DNA of 64,000 nt from Odobenus rosmarus divergens. Its lineage: Eukaryota > Chordata > Mammalia > Carnivora > Odobenidae. The stretch's first letter is position 1. Each line of letters begins with the position of its first letter. The notes below the pieces were generated by a model that saw nothing but the letters and a program-made list of their open reading frames with translations, did not search any database and was not told the DNA's origin. Made by a program: the position numbers and the translations under genes. The stretch spans positions 682,001-746,000 of the forward strand of contig NW_004451517.1 in NCBI RefSeq assembly GCF_000321225.1, in the 5' to 3' direction. Positions 9,873-21,548 of the stretch are shown in pieces.

Positions 9873-12599
9873 TGTTTGCAGAGTGGTTTACTCCGCGTGC
9901 CCCTGCACCATCTCAGCTCTGGGTGGGCTGCGAGGCCAGGCAGGGTCTGCAGCGGAATTAGCCTGCCGGCCGCGTGGGAAGCTCTGAGCTGAGCTGTGCC
10001 TGGAGGGGCACACGGTGGGGGGTGGGGGGGGGCACATGGCCTCCAAGCAGCCCCCACCCCCAGACTAACCTTTTACTGTCATCAGCTTCTTTGGCTTCAT
10101 GTAGCCAGTTTTCCTATTTCTGTTCATTTTCCTTTTTGAAGGCGAAGAAAGGAACGGTCGCTGTGCTTGGTGAAGTTTTTAGAGCAGGGTTTCCTGACCC
10201 CAGGGCCCCTGTATGGGCTTCAGTGTCTCTGAAGCTTGTGTGCAGGGATTCTGGAGGGCTTCTTCACTGGCAGGTGGATCCATTCTTTTTTCAGGCCTCT
10301 TGGAAGGCTCTGTAAGGCCCCCTAATGAAAATCCAACAGAATCCCTTAATTTGCAGTGGGAACCTCCTCTGTGCTGGCCCTAGTGGCTGGGGTCCCCTGG
10401 GGAAAGCCAGCCATGGTCTGCCCTCGGGGTCTGGGCCAGGCTGGAGGTGGCTGTCACTTACTAACAGGCCTGAAGGCAGGGGATGGTGACTAGGGCACTG
10501 ACACGTCCCGGGGGAGGGAGCTGCAGAGAAGACTGCCCTGCCAAGGACTCAAGGACTAGCAGGTGCCCCTGAGGCCTGGCTGGGTCGGCTCGACCAGAGT
10601 GATCTGGGGAGTGGGCCCCACAGGCACAGGGGCTTAGGGTGGGAGGCGGCGGCGCTCCTTTGAGGGGAGAGGGAGGCCGTGGAACAAGGGGAGGTTGGGG
10701 CTGGCAAGGTGAGCAAGGTCAAGAGTCCTCTTCAGAGTCACATCTTGAGTTTGAACTTCAACCAAAACAAATTTGGAAGCCTCTGCAGAGTTTGAAGCTA
10801 TGGTGTGGGCGCAGGGGTGATCAGATGATCCTTCTGGCTGCGCTGAGAATGGTGGGGAGCAGGGTGGGGTGCTCAGGGAGGGTCAGAGGAGGGAGACTTC
10901 TTAGATGTCTTTCCATATCAGCCAGGCAGGACGTGCCGGTACATTCCATGCTCGCAGACCCAGCGTCTGGGAGGCCTGTCGGGTGTAATGAAGGAAGAGG
11001 GACCAGGCCTCAAAGTCTTAGAATTCGACACCCAATTTCCCCCCCTGCATCCCCACGAAACACTCCATTTACATAACCCCCAGGACGGGGCTCTCACTCT
11101 CTCACATGACAGCTGTTCTAGCTTGCCTGGAATCTGTCTCCATCCTGGGACTTTCTACTTCCCGGCCCTTTTTGCAGTTTATCTCAACCCTTCCTGGAAA
11201 TTTAATTAAAAAAAAAAAAAAAACCAAGGGCTGGGCCGCACCCCAGGCTTGGTAAACCAGAATGTCTGAATGTGTGTGTATGCACATATACACACCCTTC
11301 TGAAGGGCTTTACCTCATGTGATGGCTGGGAATCCTGCTGAATCCCCTCATGTGGCGGCCCTTGATGTGTGGAAGGGATACACACGCTCCCACCTGCCGT
11401 CCACTGCAAAGCTTTCTTCCCTGTAGGCTGATCACCCCGCCCCAGAGCCTTCACCTGCTCTTAGGGCATTGTGGTTTGGGGTTGAGAGACTGGGTCCCAC
11501 TTTCTTCTCCCCACCCACGTTTGCACCCAACCCCTTGGGAATTAGGCATCCTCCCCAAATGATCTGGGGGTTGTAACTTGTTAGCCGCTCAGGCAGAGGT
11601 CGGTTGAGGCAAATGAAGTGGCCGCATGGGTTTGGGGGTCCAGACCAGAGGGACAGGGGAGCTGGGAGTCTCCTTCACAGGCATCTCTTCTTCCCTCTCT
11701 GAGTCTTTCGGCTAACACGCGATCGTCGGGAAACAGGACTTCCGACCTCTCTCCCAGAGCAGCCTCACAATCCAAGGAGGCCGGGAGGGGCGGTGCAGAT
11801 GTCTGGGTCTCTGGTGACAGGGCCAGTGCCCAGCCCCTACTGGCACCCACAGCTGGTCTCACAAGCTGCTCGCAGCCTTCATCTATTGGGCCTGGGTTTT
11901 AACATGAAGCCAAATATCATTGCTTTTCTTTAAGACAGGGTTGGGAAAAGTGGCACTCAGGCCGATACTTGCCCCACCTCCACCCGTGGCAGACATTACT
12001 AATCAGTTGTGGCACCTTCTTCTCACTGAGCCTCACAAAGCTTCGGATCCTTGTTTACTTAGGACATCAAGCAGCCAGGAATGTTGGTGCTTGACCCGAA
12101 GCTTCTTTGCCACGTCCCTGTCCCAAGCTAACGTGTTCAGTCCTCCGTCTTGTTCAGGCTGCTTCACGCATCACTGGCTGAGGGATGCTCTTCCTCCCTC
12201 CCCTGTACCTTCCACCTCCCTGCAGCGAGGGGGAGAAGGAGGCTACGCATTGACGTTGCTTCCTGCGACCGTGGGTGTTGCCGCAGCGATGGAGGCCATC
12301 TTTGGACTTCCACTCAGTGCATTCTGGACAGTATCGCGAATGGTCCGATAGATTTCTTGGAGCTCTTCTCTGATGGTTCCCTTGACCTCGACCTTCACAT
12401 GTTAATTACCACTTGGCCCTCCGGAGGCCCTGCTACCCCTGTAGCTGGTTCCCTGTCTCAGCCCTCGGGCTGCCAGGCCCAGAGGTAGCGAAGGGGGACC
12501 CCGGACCCCCATTGCTGCTTTGTCCTCCCAACCTCCCCCGGCCCCCAGCCTTGGAGCTCAGTCCAGCAAAGTAGACCTTGCGCCCCCTCCACGCTGCCT

Positions 12600-13062
12600 G
12601 CTGCTGAGCCCTGCTCATGCCTCCTCATTCCTGGAAGGCTCTAGTGCCTGACTCTCTGTCCCTCAGTCAGCAGCCACTGCTCTTAGGGTTCTTGCTGACC
12701 TTCCAGTCATGGAAGGCACCTTCCTCTCCATTCCCCTACATCCTCATCCTGGAATTTTCCTCCTTTGGACGCCTCTCTGGCTGGCTCTCATTTCCTTTTG
12801 GTTCTTACGCAAACATCACTTACTCAGAAGATCCTTCTGTTAGCACCCTCCATCCCACAGTCCCCCTGGAAGCACACCCTCCTCTCCTACCTTACTGTTC
12901 TCCATCTCGACAGGATGTAGTCTATGTTTACTTGCTGACTTACTGCCTGCCTCTTTCACTGGAAGATAAGTGCCCCCGCAGCAAGGCTTTGTTTTGTTCA
13001 TGGCTACCTGTAGTTCTAATGCCCAAAACAGCATCTGCAAACCAGTAGACACTCATTAACAG
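12600..13062 (+). repeat. L2 LINE 3' end
   Basis: L2 landmarks: 'tcactggaagataagtgccc', 'gttttgttcatggctacctg', 'caaaacagcatctgcaaacc' and 'agtagacactcattaac'. Its 3' tail runs straight into the GGAT-type array, as L2 3' tails often seed simple repeats. Confidence 0.65.
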
Positions 13063-13064
13063 TT

Positions 13065-13612
13065 TGTATGGATGGACAGATGGATGGATGGCTGCGTGGA
13101 TGCATGGTTGGACGGATAGATGGATGGATGCGTGGATGGATGCATGGATGGATAGATGGACGGGTAGATGGATGGATGCATGGATGGATGCATGGATGGA
13201 TAGATGGATAGATGCATGGATGGATGCATGGATGGATGGATGGACGGGTAGATGGATGGATGCATGGAAGGGTGGATGGATGGATGCATGGATGGATGCA
13301 TGGATGGATAGATGGACGGGTAGATGGATGGATGCATGGATGGATGGATGCGTGGATGCATGGATGGATGGATAGATGGATGGATGCGTGGATGGATGCA
13401 TGGATGGATAGATGGACGGGTAGATGGATGGATGTGTGGATGCATGGATGGATAGATGGGTAGATGGATGGATGCATGGATGGGTGGATGGATGGATGCG
13501 TGGATGCATGGATGGACGGATAGATGGATGGATGCATGGATGGATGCGTGGGTGGATAGATGGACGGATAGATGGATGGATGCATGGATGGATGGATGGA
13601 TGGATGGTGCAC
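13065..13612. repeat. GGAT-type tetranucleotide array (about 550 bp) with longer-period structure
   Basis: Degenerate ATGG/GGAT units with variants (GATA, GCAT, GCGT, CGGG). The variant CGGGTAGA recurs at 13161, 13245, 13317 and 13417, at spacings of 84, 72 and 100 bp, all multiples of four, so blocks have duplicated as well as single units. Open frames exist on both strands (runs of W-M-D-G-W or H-P-S-I) only because the repeat lacks stop codons; they are not genes. Confidence 0.95.
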
Positions 13613-14719
13613 CAGGCACCCAGGTGGTGAGACTGTGCCCACCCCCCCCCACTGAAGTCATCTCAGGAGCTCTGAGTGTCCCCAAGGGCCAGGATCCCTC
13701 CTATAAAGACACATGCAGTTCTGTCATAATGAATACAATGTGATTTTTCTCATTGGTTTGCAACTTTTTAAAAATTGCTTTCCTGAGCTATAGGTATAAA
13801 GATATGTACAAAATCAGGAATATTCACAGAGGCTGATGGAGGTGGAAGTTGCATAGGACTGAACCCACCCAGCCATGAATACGTGCTCATCTCAGACCTA
13901 CGCATTTTTTTAAAGCCTGTTGGAGACCATTTTCCGATTGCTGCACTCTCTGCTGCCCTCCCTGTTTTCTTCTCCTCGACCCTGTTCTTCCTTCTCCTTC
14001 TCACTCCCCTCCTGCACCATTTCATTTCAGATTTGTTCCTAGCCTTGGAGTAGTCTGAGTGGCTGTACATTCACATTCAAGGCTTCTAGGACAGCGTAAT
14101 ACCCAGCAGGTACCCAAGGAGATCTTCCTGACTTGCAGTGTATGGTCGCCACATGTGGCTTCCTACACAACTCTCACACCCATTTCACAGATGGGGAAGT
14201 TGAGGTACGGGGAAGGGAATTCAGTGATATCCTTTTTATCTTACTGTTTCTCATTAACCTAGAAGCCATGCAGATAGAATTCTTGTGAATCAGAGGACAG
14301 CAGGAAACTGATATTTCGCTTCTTCCAAACATGGTGTGTCGTCGGGTTTGGAGGAAGCAGTCATTAACTCCAAATGGTTAAAGAGTGTGTGTGGGAATGA
14401 AGTTTGCATATAGTTTTAACCTTCTCGCAGGTGGGCTGGAAGGACGATCATCAGCATCTTGTTGCCATGAGCTGAGTGTTGTGCTAAACTGATTGGAACG
14501 TGCATGGCTGCCCCAGTAGGCACTTTCTCCTCGCTCTGCAGACGAGGAGCCCAAGGTCTAGGAGAACCAGGGGCTGACTCCAGAGCTGGAGCGGCACCCC
14601 CTTACCTGGTCCTGACACACTGGCCGGACTCCACTTGGGAGCTGGTGTACTCTGGGGTCTATCCCTGGGCTCCAGCTGACTACCACCCCCACACCGGGAT
14701 GCACCTTTCCAGGTGGGAC

Positions 14720-15175
14720 CCCCTGGGTGGTTTGGCTGCAAGTCTCAGAAACGCAGATCAGGTGGCTTCAACCACTAGGAAAGCTATTGGCTCCCAGTGC
14801 CAAGGTTGGGTGGGTATGAGGGTTGGTTGATCCAGAAAGTCAAGGACGATGAAAACCCTGGCTTCCTGTCCTTGCCCACCATGTTCAGTGTTGGCTTCTC
14901 CTCGAGGCTGTGGCTGCATGTAACCATCAGCTCTACTCCTTTTCAGTTCCCAGGCAATATGGGCAAGAGATGAGCATCTTTTCCCATGGGTCTTTCTTAG
15001 GAATTAGGAAACTTTTTCCAGAAGCCCCCACCGTGCTTCCACCTGTGTCCCTTTGGCTCGGATGGGGTCATTTGCTCTTATCTGAGCCAATCCTCACTCC
15101 AAGGATGAGATAGGAGCTGGTGAGCTCAGTCCTGGGTCTGAACCAATCACTAACAAGGGCTGTGGTTGCCATGAG
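14720..15175 (-). repeat. Old interspersed repeat, family not named
   Basis: 'agcatcttttcccatgggtc' and 'ttatctgagccaatcctcac', then 'ctgaaccaatcactaacaag' fit a recurrent mammalian element with paired CCAAT boxes. I cannot assign the family from memory. 54.14-54.49 kb looks related. Confidence 0.4.
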
Positions 15176-15550
15176 CCCCTGAGGCCACCAGGAGGGCCAC
15201 TCACCCAGCCATCTGAGAGAGCTGACCGGGCAGGGGGAAACGGGTGCATCTGCATGCTTCCCAAGTGTAGGTCAGGTGAGCAGGCAACCTGGGTCATCTC
15301 CTGGGCTTTCCTCTCCATCCTGCAAGAAGTTCTCCTCATGTCCCTCACCCACTGGTGTTCATTACCTTCTGAGGGCTGGAGGGATCACAGCAGTAGACAG
15401 AAGCTGAGGCATTTACGTTTTCTTTCTTTGTGTGTGAACTACACAAATATGGGTGGACACCGGGCTCTGGGATCCAATGGTGACCTCACAAGACCTTTTA
15501 GAAGAGGCAACATTCGAGGTGAGGCTTGAATATCAAGTAGAGCCAGACTT

Positions 15551-15672
15551 ACAAAGATTATGAAAAGGAGCATTTCAGGTAGATGAAACAGCAAGTGCAA
15601 AGGCCCAGACATACAAAGATTATGAAAAGGAGCATTCCAGGTAGATGAAACAGCAAGTGCAAAGGCCCCGGG
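15551..15672 (+). repeat. 62-bp direct tandem duplication
   Basis: 'acaaagattatgaaaaggag' starts at 15551 and again at 15613, and both copies run through 'agatgaaacagcaagtgcaa' into 'aggccc'. Differences are very few, so the duplication is recent. The unit itself resembles an old L2/MIR-type sequence. Confidence 0.9.
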
Positions 15673-15852
15673 GTAGGAACAGGTTTGGCAGTACATCCAC
15701 AGCACAGAAAGAAGGCTGTGGCTTAGGAATCAGGGCCACATAGAGCCATACAGGCCAAGGGCAGGAGTTGAGGCATTGCTCTAAGCATGATAGAAAGCCC
15801 TTAGAAAGTTTTAGCTGGAGGAAAGACAAGTCATGGGTAAGAAAAGAAAAGA

Positions 15853-15970
15853 GTGTGTGTGTGTGTGTGTGTGTGTCTGCAGGATGGAAAATTGTGCAGG
15901 AACACCAGAGTGTGTGTGTGTGTGTGTGTGTGTATGTGTCTGTGTCTGTGTGTGTGTGTGAGAGAGAGAG
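15853..15970 (+). repeat. Twin (TG)n arrays followed by (GA)n
   Basis: A pure TG run at 15853-15876, then 34 bp of other sequence, then an interrupted TG run at 15910-15960 that passes into GA to 15970. Alternating purine-pyrimidine runs can adopt Z-DNA. Confidence 0.95.
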
Positions 15971-16379
15971 GGGGGCAGAGCTTTCTACGTGTTTACAAGT
16001 GCTCAAGCCCAACCCAAATTCCTACAAACCTTACCTACTTCTGGAAAACCCCAGTGCATAGTTTTTACTTCTCAAAGAAACTTCAGTAGTGTGTTTCTCT
16101 GGGAGGTCAGTGGGATTTGACTTCCTGCCCTCTCATTTCTTCCTGGTGGTGGGGACTTTGTCCCAGACTGTGTCTGTGCCCCCTCTTGCCCTTGAAGAGG
16201 GGTGAGCATCGTGGGGTGGGCTGGCCTCAGCAGGTGAACTTGGCCAGAGGCAGTGCCCTCTGAGCAGGCTCCCACAGCCAGCACGGTGGTGCGTGGATTC
16301 CTGTATGGAATCCAGGCAGAGGTCAGCCTCCAGACAACACGTGTACAAAAAGGCCAGTGTCCACCGAAGGATCCAGAGA

Positions 16380-16525
16380 GCGTTAGGAGCTAAGATGGCG
16401 CAAGAGGGGTGGGGATGGTGGCGCCTCTTACGGAGGCCGTTAGCTAGGGATGGAAATGAGTTTTAAGGCTCCAGGTACTCGAGCGGCTTTTGTGTCGGAA
16501 AGGTCGCCTTCCAGCTGAGTTCGAC
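16380..16525. promoter_or_regulatory. BMP7: CpG-richer patch with YY1-type motif before exon 5 (tentative)
   Basis: AAGATGGCG at 16392-16400 matches the YY1 core. Several CpGs cluster around it (GGCGCC, TTACGG, CTCGAGCGG, GTCGGAAAGGTCGCC). YY1 sites in this form are common near transcription starts. There is no other support for an internal promoter. Confidence 0.25.
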
Positions 16526-16618
16526 TGTGCTCTCACACCACTGCCTTAGGCTGAGGAAATCCTAATATGTGTGCGTGTTTCCTCTCCCCTGCCTGCACCC
16601 CGTCTCCCGCCAACGTAG

Positions 16619-16695
16619 AAAACAGCAGCGGCGACCAGAGGCAGGCCTGCAAGAAGCACGAGCTGTATGTCAGCTTCCGCGATCTGGGCTGGCAG
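16619..16695 (+). CDS. BMP7: BMP7 exon 5: first cystine-knot cysteine and start of the TGF-beta domain
   Basis: The 77-bp exon completes the split Glu codon and encodes 25 more residues, [10 protein letters not shown] through SFRDLGWQ (human 321-345). Mature Cys38, the first conserved cysteine, pairs with Cys104 in the known OP-1 structure. The [12 protein letters not shown] segment opens the first beta finger and is among the most conserved parts of the BMP5/6/7/8 group. An Asn-Ser-Ser sequon lies at mature 29-31. The residue after it is Gly where human has Ser, which leaves the sequon intact. Acceptor AACGTAG and donor CAG/GTAAGG are both good. Confidence 0.97.
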
Positions 16696-18161
16696 GTAAG
16701 GACGGGTGGCCGGATCGGCCCCGATGCGGGGGGGGGGGCTCTGGCGTGGGTGTCCCCGCACACCCCCCAAGGCAGCGGGGCTGGGTCCCGTGTGGGCAGT
16801 GAGCCATGTTTCTCATCGGCTTCAGCGAAGACTCCAGAATCAAGTGTCCTAACTAGGGTAGAGAAGTCAGGTTAGAGGTACAGGGATGCCTCACGACACG
16901 CAAGGGCAGAAATGTGGTGGAGACTCCAGTTAGAGCCAGGAGCCCCAACACTTTGGACTCCGAGCCTCATTCTCCATGGGAACTTTATCTCCACCCTGTG
17001 GCTGCCTGCTTCTCTCCGAGGTGGTGGAGCCCATGTGCTGGAGCCCAGCTGCCTGCAGGGCCACCTTTCACCCTCTGCCCTTCCCTCTTCCGTGATTCCC
17101 CTTCCCAGGGCAGGGGCGGATTGGCCCAGCTTGGGTCAGGTGCTTGGTCCTGCACCAGCCAGCTATTTGGGGGATGAGATCGTGTCATAGGACCATGACG
17201 GCTCCTTCCAGAACCATTTGGATGGAATGGGGCGAAGGGCAGGAGATGAATCCTAGGACAGGCACGAGGGTCATACAATCTAATGCCTGTTTATGAGCAT
17301 CTGTGAGATTCTGGGCACTCTTCCAGGCCCTGGAGATGCAGCAGGGAGCGTTACCGTGTGCCTGCCCTCATGGAGCTCAAATATCCCGAACAGGGTGTTG
17401 AGATCACCAAGGCCGCTGGTTTTGTTGTTCACTCCTCAGCGAGCTTGTGGTCCGGTGGGGGAGTCCGGGTTCTTCCCTGGGGATCGTGCCCAAGCGCACT
17501 ATCAGGGCATTAGCGTACGGCCCGTGTGGAGCCCTCCCGTGGCTCTGTGCTCTGCAGGGCACCCGGCCGTGCCTGCGCCCTGGGGCTGGAGCCGAGCCCC
17601 AGACTCCAGCTCCTCTGCGGGAGGAGTCCACGGACTCGAGCCCGTGAGGGGTGTACATATTGCTAGAACGGTATTCCTGTGCTAACCCAGCCCTGAAGGC
17701 AGGCCTGGCCGTGTGCATCCTTCACTGAGCCGCACACATGCACCAGGCGCTGGCTGGCTCGTCTGTAGTCACTAATTCTCAGTGTTGTGGGTTAGTCGTC
17801 TCTCTCCCATGTCGGTGACCTGAGGCATGGGGATTTTGTTTAAAGCAAACTGCCAACGTGTAAGCACCTCGTAGCGCTAGAGTTGAAGCCACCCCGGTCA
17901 CACTTGTCTGGGCCATCTCCCAGTAAGGCCATGCAAGCGTCCGTTCTGGACTCAGCCCAGCCCCTGGGTGGTCTTTCCCTCATTTTGCCTTCTGTGGGGG
18001 GCCTTGATAGCCTAGCCTCCGTTTGTCCTGTTTCTGTGGGACCCTCAGCTGCTCGGGACGGTGTGGGCCGCGGCTTGGTCCCCTGGGAGCACAGAGTCTG
18101 GCCCGCAGGAGTGGGCTGGGGCAAGAAAGGTCATGTGGGGCTCACGCTCTCCCTCCCGCAG
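16696..18161 (+). other. BMP7: BMP7 intron 5 (1466 bp)
   Basis: GTAAGG donor and CTCCCTCCCGCAG acceptor, phase 0. Apart from a weak MIR/L2-like match at 17290-17400 ('tgagattctgggcactcttc') no element is recognised. 17500-17650 is GC- and CpG-rich. Confidence 0.9.
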
Positions 18162-18272
18162 GACTGGATCATCGCTCCCGAAGGCTATGCTGCTTACTAC
18201 TGTGAGGGCGAGTGTGCCTTTCCTCTGAACTCCTACATGAACGCCACCAACCACGCCATCGTGCAGACACTG
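18162..18272 (+). CDS. BMP7: BMP7 exon 6: central TGF-beta domain
   Basis: The 111-bp exon encodes 37 residues (human 346-382) and is phase 0 at both ends. It carries [18 protein letters not shown] with mature Cys67 and Cys71, which in the known structure pair with Cys136 and Cys138. It also encodes the Asn-Ala-Thr sequon at mature 80-82, in the region before the wrist helix (NHAIVQTL). I see no difference from the human sequence as I know it, as expected for the receptor-binding core. Acceptor CCCGCAG, donor GTGAGT. Confidence 0.98.
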
Positions 18273-20639
18273 GTGAGTGTGGCCTGCGTGCCCTCCGGGC
18301 GTGCTCAGCGGGGTGGGGGAAGAGGGAGCGCCCGGCCCTGCCTTGCGCTCCTCCAGGCTGGTCCCTGACTTTTCACGGGCCTTGGGCGCTCCTCCTGTCA
18401 TGGGCCCCTTCCTCCATAAAAATGAAAAAAGATGAAAAACCATATTTTATAACAGCATTGGCATAAAGATGTGTGTAATCTCCAACCCTAAAGTTCACGG
18501 ATTTCTCCTAATTCGAAAAGAAATAAGAACAGTTTCAGGGGCTCCTAAAGGTATCTTGGCTCATGGTCACTGTGCCTCACGGTGAAGTCAGCCTTGGCCC
18601 TGCCACTCTCTGGGCGACTGTTCTTGGTTGTCCGCATGTCTGCTCCGCATCCATAGGTGTCCCCACCTCTGGCCCCCAAAGTCTGGGCTTTCCTGGGTTC
18701 AGGCAGGCTTGAGAGCCCATCGCCTCCCCGAGCGCATGTCTTTGCCCCCTAGCCTTGAACTTTGGGGTTCGGCCATCCAAGGGCGTCTCCTGCAGGTAGA
18801 TCCCGCACTGGGAGCTGAGGATGCCACTGGGAACAGCATAGACCTGGTCCCTGCCCTTGGGGCCTCAGTTTCCAGAGAGAGAAGCAGTCAGGTGAACAAC
18901 GGAGGATGCGTGAGTGGAGGAAGTGGTAGGAAGCAGGCAGACAGGACAGAGAGATGGGGCAGGGCGGGGGCTGTTTCAGGCTGCACTTCCACGGGGTCCT
19001 TGCAGGATTCACTGTGATGAGAAGATAAGCTCTTATCAGGGTACCCAACCCTGGTGACCCTTGATAGAAGTGATTTTTACTCTACTGAAAATAGCAGCAG
19101 TGATAAAAATTAGGAACTTGGTTCTTCGGCTTAGAATCTGAGGTTCAGGCATCTTGGTTATCTAGCTCCCTGCCATAAACATTATTGGGGCCTTTCCCTG
19201 GCTTGAATGCTCCTGGTGACAGAGAGCTCACTACCCAGGGCCATCCCCTCTGTCCTACAGTTCTATTTGTTCTGAGGCTTTTGGCTTCTTTTGTTTAGTG
19301 GCAGACTTGTTCCTGCCCTGTGTGTTATGTCTTGGAGAAAAAGCTCCCTTAGTCCTTTCATTTGGACCATGCTCTGCCCTTTGAGTGAAGGCTTCTCTTT
19401 TAGCCATGCTTTTCCAAGGCCCTTCCTTCCCCAAAGGTAAACTCTGACGTCCTGCTCGGGATTGAAAGTCCTTGGGCTGGAAACCAGTAGTGCCCCCAAC
19501 CTGTTCCTTGGCCTGGGCCTGTTCTCCTGTGCCCGTGTGCCCCCTAAGGTCCTGCCCCATGCCCCTAGGAGGTGCCAGGGGGGTCTCCCAGGCTGCCAGG
19601 GGCACACCTCTGCCCTCCGACCCCTGCTTCATGGCCCATACAGTGGGAGCCTGGCTGTACCCTCATCACCCACTCAGTCTGCGTGTCACTAGGGAGCTCT
19701 GGGATCAGAAGGAGCTGTCTGATTATCCTAACAAGAGGTTCTGTGGTCATGTTTAAAAAGAGGGAAGGGGAAGGAAAAATAAAATAAGATGAAAATTGAG
19801 AGGAAGGCAGACCATAAGAGATGCTGAGCTCTAGGAAACAAACAGGGTTGTTGGCGGGGAGGTGGGCAGGGGAGGGGGTAACCTGGGTATGGGCATGAAG
19901 GAGGACACTTGGCAGAATGGGCAAAAAAAATTATATGCAACTGATGAATCTCTAAATTCTACCTCTGAAGGAAATAAAAAAAAAAAATGGTGGGGGGAGT
20001 CCTTGCCTTCTGGGAGTCCTAGTGAAAAACAGAGGAAATGAGCTGATGTCTGGGATTTGCTTTCAAATTATTCAAGGGTGGAGGAGGTGGGGGGAAGGTT
20101 TAGATTTGTAAGGTTTGAAATCATCCATAATAAGAAGCTACTCAGTGTGCTGTCTTATGCCAGAGGTCACAGGCTGGAGGCTTCCAGAATGCTTTCACTT
20201 GGCACACGTGGTGTGTTGGAAACCTGGAAGTTTCACATCCAAACAAAGCAGAACTAAGTCTCTGGCCTGTCCTGGACACTCGGCACACCCAACTGCACTG
20301 ACTTTGGTTGGCCGCGGTCAGCTGGCAGCATCCACCCTCGGGTTTGCCCCAACCCTCACTATTCCCTCTTGTCTTACTCTTCGCCTCCTTTGCTTGTCAG
20401 TGGTGCCTGCGTGGGCCCTTTGGGCCTTTGAGTTTGTTTGCCCCTGGCCCTCGTCCCCTGTAAGGTGCACAGAATCCCACGAGCAAGAAGGAGCAGCAAA
20501 CCTGCTCGGCTCGCTGGCCCCCTCCCTCACTCCTCCCTTCTAGACCCTCTGCTTTTCTCGTGGACTTCCACCCAAGTGTTTGCCCAGTTTTGTCCTCCTA
20601 GTTTCACTGCTCAAGAGGCAGAATCGTCTAGTATAACTT

Positions 20640-20895
20640 AGACCTGCGCCATCCAATACAGTAACCACTTTTACACATGGCTCTTGAGCACTTGAAATAC
20701 GACCAGTCTGAATCAAGATGCTTTGTCAGTCTAAAATATGCTAAGTTTTGAAGACTTAGTGCCAAAAAAAAGGTTCTTTATGGTAGGTGTGTGTTGAAAT
20801 GATAATATATTTGAAATACTGGGTTAAATGAAATCTATTATTTAATTTTACCTATCTCTTTTCCTCTTTTCAAATGTGGCCGCTAGAACATTTTC
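20640..20895. repeat. DNA transposon remnant (hAT-like)
   Basis: 'gcgccatccaatacagtaac' and 'acatggctcttgagcacttg' at one end, and 'tttcaaatgtggccgctaga' at the other, match a common mammalian DNA element whose termini read 'gtccaatagaa' and 'cacatgtggct'. Family not named. Confidence 0.5.
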
Positions 20896-20954
20896 AATTA
20901 CAATACAACCTGCGTTGTATTTTTCTTGGACAGGACAGGTCTGGCGAAGCGGTC

Positions 20955-21158
20955 AGCCACTTTTTTCTGAAAAAGGCCAGATGGTAAATGTTTTTAGCTT
21001 TGTGAGTCATAAGGCCTCTGTTGCAGCTCCTAAACTCGGCCATGGTAGTGCAGAAGAAGCCCTCGGTACTAGGGAACCAATGGGCGTGGCCGGGTGCTAA
21101 TAAAACTTTATTCACAAAACCAGGCAGCGGCACAGGATTTGGCCTGCTGGTCCACTCT
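20955..21158. repeat. Non-autonomous hAT element, MER20-like
   Basis: 'aaggccagatggtaaatgtt', 'tttgtgagtcataaggcctc', 'tgttgcagctcctaaactcg' and 'taataaaactttattcacaa' follow the same order as the copies near 0.47 and 52.81 kb. Confidence 0.7.
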
Positions 21159-21164
21159 GTCTGA

Positions 21165-21300
21165 CCCAGGTGTTCTCCACTTGGGGTAGATCTGCCTCCC
21201 AGGAGACATTTTTGGTGGTTGTGGTTGGGGGTTGAGTGCCTCTGGCTTCTCGTGGGGGACGCTGGTAAACACTCTGCAATGCACAGGACCGCGGGGCAGT
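21165..21300 (+). repeat. MER5A-like element, partial
   Basis: 'gttctccacttggggtagat', 'ctcccaggagacatttttgg' and 'ctctgcaatgcacaggacc' are MER5A landmarks, with an internal deletion. Confidence 0.6.
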
Positions 21301-21548
21301 GGAGAATGACCTGCCCGCTGACTTCCCAGCTGTGTGCTGCGGACACCTCTATGCTCTGGGTCCCTGGTCTGCGCAACAGAGGTTATGTGTCATGGGCCAG
21401 AACTGGAAGTGTCACATGCAGTCACTCCCGGGGGAAGTGTCGCGTGCGGTCACTTTGCCCAAGCAGTTGGTGGTCCTTAGAAATGAGGAGGCCGGGGAGC
21501 GGGGACCCAGCGCTTCTCACCACTGCCACCGTTCACTGTGTGTTCCAG

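Larger units (their letters stand above)
7978..16618 (+). other. BMP7: BMP7 intron 4 (8641 bp)
   Basis: Donor GTATGC and a pyrimidine-rich acceptor ending CAACGTAG. The intron holds an AT-rich stretch, MIR, MLT1 and L2 repeats, a GGAT-type array, two TG arrays and a CpG-richer patch just before exon 5. 9873-12599 contains no recognised element apart from a 16-A run at 11208-11223. 13613-14719 is also largely unassigned, with a weak MIR-like match near 14160-14225. Confidence 0.9.
18273..21548 (+). other. BMP7: BMP7 intron 6 (3276 bp)
   Basis: GTGAGT donor and TGTTCCAG acceptor, phase 0. 18273-20639 has no clear repeat except a weak L2/MIR-like match at 18800-18960 and an A-run near 19978. 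The last 900 bp are packed with three DNA-transposon remnants. Confidence 0.9.

Noticed and set aside
13016..13685. Open frames of 100-209 codons on both strands, rich in W-M-D-G or H-P-S-I
   Set aside because: They exist only because the tetranucleotide array contains no stop codons in most frames. The products are pure repeat translation.
15853..16089. Cys-Val repeat open frames
   Set aside because: Translation of the TG arrays only.
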